Origin: Corallibacter vietnamensis
GTDB taxonomy: Bacteria > Bacteroidota > Bacteroidia > Flavobacteriales > Flavobacteriaceae
Assembly: GCF_039537875.1 (NCBI RefSeq)
Contig: NZ_BAABBI010000001.1
Location: 1,674,001-1,738,000 of the forward strand
Length of the DNA: 64,000 nt
Direction of reading: 5' to 3'
Shown: piece by piece, positions 59,509 through 64,000 of the stretch
Layout: the number at the start of each line of letters is the position of its first letter
How positions within the stretch are numbered: position 1 is the stretch's first letter
The notes under the pieces: model-generated
The model's input: the letters and a program-made list of their open reading frames with translations, nothing else
Told to the model about the DNA's origin: nothing
Database searches by the model: none
Program-made: the position numbers and the translations under genes

Positions 59509-60398
59509 TGAAAAAGTTTGTAAAGCACATAATAGGTATGTTGTTTGGCTTCGTAGTTGTTTCTCAACTAGTAGCTTTTACTAGTTTGTTGTGCTTGAAA
59601 AATGGAAGTTTTTATAAACCATCTTTTTTAGAAAATTCAGTTGCTGAAACTGATTTTGATTACATCGTTTTAGGGTCTAGTACGGGACTTACCACTATTA
59701 ATACAAATGTGTTAGACTCCGTATTGCCAGGCAAAGGTATAAACTTATCAATTGATGATACTGCATTATCTAGCCAGTATGTAATGTTGCAGCATTTTTT
59801 AGCGCTTGGTAAAAAAACTAAAATTTGTGTGTTATCTGCTAGCGTATCAGATTATGACAGGCTTCATAATAAGTTAAGCAGTAATGATTATAGATTTTTA
59901 CCTTATGTTTTTACTAATTATGTAAGTGCTTATTATAATGAGTTCCCAGAACAACATGCACAATTATTAGCGCTTTCTAAATGGGTGCCTATGTTTGGAA
60001 TAGGATATTATAATACCGAGTTGTTTTATCCCGCAATAATCAGTTTGTTAAAACCTAATAAACATAATCGCTTTGATAATGCAGGTAATTATACGTATCC
60101 TGTTAGGGCTATTAGAGATATGCACATTATAAATAGAAAACAAGTGCCTGTGCGTTTTAGAAATAAATATTTAGCACGTATACAAAAACTATGTGATGCC
60201 AATGATATAAAATTGATCTGTTACTTGCCACCCTTGCAAAAGGAGCAAGCCACATTTGTAAAATCAGATTACCATGTTATAAATCACACAGGACTTCTGA
60301 ATAATACGAAATACTTTTATGACGATATCCATGTTAATATTTACGGCAGACAACTAGCAAGTGAAAAGTTGGCTGTTGAGCTCCTTTCTTTTTTTTAG
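59508..60398 (+). CDS. SGNH-like periplasmic partner of the MBOAT protein (AlgJ/DltD-type role)
   Basis: This 296-residue protein has one N-terminal membrane anchor (about residues 8-30) and an outer domain with YIVLGSSTGL (candidate nucleophile serine block), INLSIDD and, near the end, YDDIHVNIYGRQLASEKL, the D-x-x-H catalytic pair seen in SGNH acyltransferases. The pairing with an AlgI-like gene supports transfer of acetyl groups to the exported polysaccharide. It is shorter than AlgJ or AlgX. The function is inferred from motifs and context. Confidence 0.75.
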   Translation: MKKFVKHIIGMLFGFVVVSQLVAFTSLLCLKNGSFYKPSFLENSVAETDFDYIVLGSSTGLTTINTNVLDSVLPGKGINLSIDDTALSSQYVMLQHFLALGKKTKICVLSASVSDYDRLHNKLSSNDYRFLPYVFTNYVSAYYNEFPEQHAQLLALSKWVPMFGIGYYNTELFYPAIISLLKPNKHNRFDNAGNYTYPVRAIRDMHIINRKQVPVRFRNKYLARIQKLCDANDIKLICYLPPLQKEQATFVKSDYHVINHTGLLNNTKYFYDDIHVNIYGRQLASEKLAVELLSFF

Positions 60399-60505
60399 TA
60401 AAACATTTATGTTGCCATAAAATGATTTTAAAAGATTAAGAAATTTCTTAAAAAAATAACTTATTTAGTAAAGATTAGTACTTTTAAACGCAAAACAAAT
60501 ACCCA

Positions 60506-61696
60506 TTGCAGCGACCATTAAAAATAGCAGTCTACTCAGGAGAAATACCTAGCACGACCTTTATTGAACGTCTCATAGCCGAACTCGCTAAATCTGGCTG
60601 TCATGTGTTGTTATTTGGTAGATTGAATAAAAAAGTAAAAGACTTAAATAACATAACCGTTTTAGGATTTAGATCTAACACATTTCTTAAAGGGCTGTTC
60701 TTGTTAAGATATACCATCCTATTATCGCTCTTTCGATATCATGAAAAAAAACAGTTAGATAGCATATTAAAAAAAACAGCAAAAACAACACGACACGATA
60801 AAGTAAAATACTATCCTGTACTTTGGCACAAACCTCATGTATTTCATGTACAGTGGGCTAAAGGAATTCATGAATGGATGTGGGTTAAGCAATTTGGAAT
60901 TAAATTAGTTGTAAGCTTAAGAGGCGCGCATATTAATTACTCGCCTATAGCTGATCCATTATTGGCTGAAATGTACCGCGAAACCTTCCCAAAAGTAGAT
61001 GGCTTTCATGCAGTATCTAAAGCCATAGGAATTGAAGCTCAAAATTATGGCGCACAAGCTCACAACATATTCGTAGCGTATAGCGGTCTTAATCTAGCTC
61101 AAAAAAACACATTAAATCCTGTAAAAAACTTATGTTCTAGTAAGTTACATATTCTTTCTGTTGGAAGGCCTCACTGGAAAAAAGGATATACATATGCTTT
61201 AGATGCTTGCAAACTATTAAAAGATAAGGGCCTAAATTTCTCTTATACCATAGTAGGAGCTGCAAATACTATAGAGTACCAATACCATTGTAAAGATTTA
61301 GGTATACAAGACTGTGTAACCTTATTAAGTAAACAGACGTTTAGTGAGGTTCAAGCATTAATGAAGCAAGCAAACGTGTTATTATTGCCTAGCGTAGAAG
61401 AAGGAATAGCTAATGTAGTTTTAGAAGCAATGGCACAAGAAACGCTTGTAGTTAGTACAAATTGTGGTGGGATGAACGAAGTAATTACACATGGTAAGAA
61501 TGGGTTTTTAGTACCTATTCGTGATTCAAACGCTATAGCCAAACAATTGCTTAATGTTTATGATTTAAAACCAGTAAAGCAACAACAAATAAAAATAGCT
61601 GCTTTAAAAACCATAAAAGAACAGCACCAAAGTACCTCAATGGCTTCTGAGATGTTAAAACTCTATAAGCATGTGCTAAAAAATGAAGTAATATGA
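60506..61696 (+). CDS. Glycosyltransferase, GT4 type
   Basis: The frame opens with TTG at 60506; I see no in-frame ATG before the conserved start PLKIAVYSGEIPSTT, so TTG is the probable start codon. The 396-residue GT-B enzyme has VVSLRGAHINYSPIADPLL, ILSVGRPHWKKGYTYALDACKLL and the donor-site block LPSVEEGIANVVLEAMAQETLVVSTNCGGMNEV with E-x7-E. It is a paralogue of the next gene (shared RxHWKKG, EG.xNVVLEA blocks). A 107-bp gap precedes it and may hold a promoter. Confidence 0.87.
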   Translation: MQRPLKIAVYSGEIPSTTFIERLIAELAKSGCHVLLFGRLNKKVKDLNNITVLGFRSNTFLKGLFLLRYTILLSLFRYHEKKQLDSILKKTAKTTRHDKVKYYPVLWHKPHVFHVQWAKGIHEWMWVKQFGIKLVVSLRGAHINYSPIADPLLAEMYRETFPKVDGFHAVSKAIGIEAQNYGAQAHNIFVAYSGLNLAQKNTLNPVKNLCSSKLHILSVGRPHWKKGYTYALDACKLLKDKGLNFSYTIVGAANTIEYQYHCKDLGIQDCVTLLSKQTFSEVQALMKQANVLLLPSVEEGIANVVLEAMAQETLVVSTNCGGMNEVITHGKNGFLVPIRDSNAIAKQLLNVYDLKPVKQQQIKIAALKTIKEQHQSTSMASEMLKLYKHVLKNEVI

Positions 61697-62886
61697 AACA
61701 ACAAATAGGTTTGGTATTATCTAAAGTGCCTGGGTACTCTGAAACTTTTTTTAGAAATAAAATTTTAGGATTACAAAAAGCAGGATATAAGGTTGTTTTA
61801 ATAGTTACAAATCCAGAAAAAAATAACACCAAAGTCTTAAACTGTGACGTCATTGTAGCTCCTAGTTTTAAAGGGGCTTATTGGCGGGTTATTATACAAG
61901 TGCTATTAGCTCTATTCAAAATAACATTTCTTTTTCCTAAACGAGCTTGGACGCATTATCAGTTAGATAAGAAATCAGGACAAACAAATAAACAAGCGTT
62001 TAAAAGATTATTGCAAAACGCTTATATAATGCACCTTAATCTAGATTGGCTGCATTTTGGCTTTGGAATGTTAGCCGTAGGTCGTGAGCATGTAGCAAAA
62101 ACCATACAAGCCCAAATGGCTGTTAGCTTTAGAGGTTTTGATTTATACTTATCTCCTTTAAAACATCCTGGGTGTTATGCATTATTATTTGCTATGAAAT
62201 CAGTGAAATACCATGTGTTATCAAATGAAATGCGTACAGATTTATCTAGTTACGGTGTGTCTGTTAAAAAAATACATATAATTACACCAGCCATAGATGT
62301 GCAGTTTTTTAAACCACAACCTTTACAAACAGCTCCCTTTGATAAGCAACCAATACGCATAGTAACTGTGGCTAGGTTGCATTGGAAAAAAGGGTTAGAA
62401 TATACACTTGAGGCATTAGCATTATTAAAAAAACAAGGTGTGTTATTTCATTATACCATTATTGGTTCAGGAGAAGATTATGAACGCTTAATGTTTGCAA
62501 CCCATCAGCTTCAGTTGCATGATAATGTAACGTTTGCTGGGCGCTTAAACCCAAAACAGGTAAGAGCAAAACTAAACGAGTCTAATATCTACCTCCAATA
62601 TAGCATACAAGAGGGGTTTTGTAATGCAGTATTAGAGGCTCAAGCTATGGGATTACTTTGTATTGTAAGTGACGCCGAAGGTTTAGCTGAAAATATCATA
62701 CACAGAAAAACAGGTTGGGTAGTGCCTAAACGACAACCAAAATCGTTAGCAAAAACAATAAACATGGTAAATAATTTGACACCTGAAGAACGTCTGTCAG
62801 TTTCCAAACAAGCAATGAACCGTGTACAAAACACGTTTACATTAGAACAGCAACAACAGCAGTTTTTAAAATTTTACAATAAATAA
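61693..62886 (+). CDS. Glycosyltransferase, GT4 type
   Basis: This 397-residue GT-B enzyme has KVPGYSETFFRNKILGLQKAGY, VSFRGFDLYLSPLKHPGCY, IVTVARLHWKKGLEYTLEALALL and the donor site SIQEGFCNAVLEAQAMGLLCIVSDAEGLAENI. It starts within the stop of the previous gene (4-bp overlap) and is its paralogue; the pair probably adds successive sugars. The SETFF N-terminus is typical of colanic-acid WcaL-like enzymes. Confidence 0.88.
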   Translation: MKQQIGLVLSKVPGYSETFFRNKILGLQKAGYKVVLIVTNPEKNNTKVLNCDVIVAPSFKGAYWRVIIQVLLALFKITFLFPKRAWTHYQLDKKSGQTNKQAFKRLLQNAYIMHLNLDWLHFGFGMLAVGREHVAKTIQAQMAVSFRGFDLYLSPLKHPGCYALLFAMKSVKYHVLSNEMRTDLSSYGVSVKKIHIITPAIDVQFFKPQPLQTAPFDKQPIRIVTVARLHWKKGLEYTLEALALLKKQGVLFHYTIIGSGEDYERLMFATHQLQLHDNVTFAGRLNPKQVRAKLNESNIYLQYSIQEGFCNAVLEAQAMGLLCIVSDAEGLAENIIHRKTGWVVPKRQPKSLAKTINMVNNLTPEERLSVSKQAMNRVQNTFTLEQQQQQFLKFYNK

Positions 62887-62947
62887 ATGTAAATATGTAT
62901 ATATAATATAATCAGAACTTTTATTATTGTATAAAAATAATTTTGAT

Positions 62948-63691
62948 ATGACCTCCTACGAATGGTTTCGATGGATAACCTTTCCATTAATGACAGTGCA
63001 CTTACAAACGGTACGTCAGCATATTAAATATTTAGTGAAAAAAAGCTCTAGCTTTCAAAAAACTATAAAAATTTTAGATGTAGGAGGTAGAAAATCACCT
63101 TACACTATAGGTGTGCCTGCAAACATTACACTACTAGATGTACCTCAAGAATCTGGTGTTAAAGCCGACTTACAATTGGGGTTTACGACATCTATTTTAG
63201 AAACCATTAAAAAAAAACGCTCTAATATAACTGATGTGGTTATTGAAGATATGACAAAATCAACCTTGCCAGACGCCAGTTATGATGCCGTGGTCTCTAT
63301 TGAGGTTATAGAGCATGTGCCAGAAGATGAAATGTTTATAAAAAACATTGCTAAAGTAATTAAACCTGGTGGTTGGGTGTATTTAACAACGCCTAATGGA
63401 GACTTTATAAAAAACGAAGGCCCCAATAAAAACCCAGACCATGTTAGGCATTATACTAAAGCACAACTAGAAGCATTACTAAAAAAATACTTTGACCAAG
63501 TGACCGTATCCTATGCCGTAAAAACAGGTAAATATCGGGTGTGGAGTTTAAAAAGTTTAAAAACAAAAAATATAATCAGTATAACCAAAACACTTCTAGG
63601 AACGCTGGTGAACAAATATCAATCTAAAGCAATGAAAAATCAAGCACACGGTACTGCACATTTAGTCGCTATTGCTTACAGGAAAAAATAA
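62948..63691 (+). CDS. SAM-dependent methyltransferase
   Basis: I chose ATG 62948 (247 residues, MTSYEWFRW); a TTG 21 bp upstream would add seven residues. The class I core has ILDVGGRKSPYT (motif I), LLDVPQESG, then YDAVVSIEVIEHVPEDEMF and IKPGGWVYLTTPNGDF, and a DHVRHYTKAQLE block common in glycan-locus methyltransferases. It is probably a glycan or quinone-like small-substrate enzyme; the neighbours favour a glycan substrate. Confidence 0.82.
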   Translation: MTSYEWFRWITFPLMTVHLQTVRQHIKYLVKKSSSFQKTIKILDVGGRKSPYTIGVPANITLLDVPQESGVKADLQLGFTTSILETIKKKRSNITDVVIEDMTKSTLPDASYDAVVSIEVIEHVPEDEMFIKNIAKVIKPGGWVYLTTPNGDFIKNEGPNKNPDHVRHYTKAQLEALLKKYFDQVTVSYAVKTGKYRVWSLKSLKTKNIISITKTLLGTLVNKYQSKAMKNQAHGTAHLVAIAYRKK

Positions 63692-63703
63692 ACACTATTA
63701 GGA

Positions 63704-64000
63704 ATGCCTTTTGTTTTTCTAAAATATCTACAACCCACACATTATTTTAGGTTAAAAAACCTAAAAGGGGATACCGTTTTTCCTAAAGTAGAAGCTTTAC
63801 CTGAAAGCGTTTTAGAAAAATTAGAACAAGACTCTAACTACCTATCTAGTCATGCTAAAGATTATGATATATCTTGGCAAGCTATACAACTAGGATATAT
63901 AGGTGATGCCGAAACATATCAAAGTTTCAATAAAGTGCCAGTGTATGATAATTATAGGTTTATTCGTAAACACTTTCATAAAGCTTGGGTGCTATATGTC
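63704..64000 (+). CDS. Unidentified gene, cut by the right edge
   Basis: The frame from ATG 63704 stays open for 99 codons to the last base. It begins MPFVFLKYLQPTHYFRLKN and contains the segments AKDYDISWQAIQLGYIGDAE and NYRFIRKHFHKAW. I do not recognise it. It starts 12 bp after the methyltransferase gene, in the same direction, and so is probably part of the polysaccharide operon. It is hydrophilic, with no signal peptide in the visible part. Confidence 0.6.
   Translation, partial: MPFVFLKYLQPTHYFRLKNLKGDTVFPKVEALPESVLEKLEQDSNYLSSHAKDYDISWQAIQLGYIGDAETYQSFNKVPVYDNYRFIRKHFHKAWVLYV

Overview
ORGANISM. The window looks like a chromosome segment of a marine or aquatic member of the Flavobacteriaceae (Bacteroidota). 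The DNA is AT-rich. Candidate promoters carry the Bacteroidota -7 element (TAnnTTTG). Two secreted proteins (10098-10910 and 31062-32183) end in type IX secretion sorting domains. SecA is the long Bacteroidota form, and several polysaccharide genes encode sulfotransferases, which is common in marine bacteria. I see no rRNA, tRNA, CRISPR array, transposase or phage gene. LAYOUT. (1) 1-23330 is mostly core genome: the 3' end of mnmA, a nitronate monooxygenase-like enzyme, a MATE transporter, a PAP2 phosphatase, an epimerase, meaB, an ECF sigma factor with a putative anti-sigma partner and a DUF4097-like secreted protein, a cytoplasmic M23-like protein, a T9SS operon with a 1630-residue multidomain protein, secA, a B12 adenosyltransferase, a methyltransferase and an ABC-F ATPase. 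(2) From 23366 a clear promoter opens a surface-polysaccharide locus that runs past the right edge: Wza-like and Wzc-like export proteins, then a UDP-HexNAc 6-dehydrogenase. (3) 28014-32300 interrupts that pathway with a truncated MutS-family remnant, small unknown genes bracketed by a 27-nt repeat, and a T9SS beta-propeller protein. (4) 32528-64000 resumes with a WbpP-like epimerase, a Wzm/Wzt ABC exporter, about ten glycosyltransferases, three sulfotransferases, methyltransferases, two asparagine-synthase-family amidotransferases, an MBOAT/SGNH O-acetylation pair and a hexapeptide acyltransferase. HOW IT WORKS TOGETHER. The simplest reading is synthesis of a sulfated, O-acetylated, possibly uronamide-containing surface polysaccharide. 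The dehydrogenase and epimerase would supply UDP-HexNAcA sugars, the amidotransferases would amidate them, the glycosyltransferases would assemble the chain, sulfo-, methyl- and acetyl-transferases would decorate it, and ABC and/or Wza/Wzc proteins would export it. No Wzx flippase or Wzy polymerase is visible in the window. MOST UNUSUAL STRUCTURE. Four intergenic arrays (34199-34848, 36221-36346, 44576-45190, 46874-47390) are built almost wholly of degenerate 7-bp repeats in three sequence families (CAACCNA-like, ATTMTCM-like, CTCACTA-like) that hold a common 7-bp register. Three of the arrays also carry copies of a 21-nt REP-like hairpin (seven in all). The arrays abut coding regions: one starts 1 nt after a stop codon, one starts directly after a stop codon, and one ends 6 nt before the wzt start codon. 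They sit at the borders of apparent gene modules, so they could be recombination joints or length-variable regulatory spacers.
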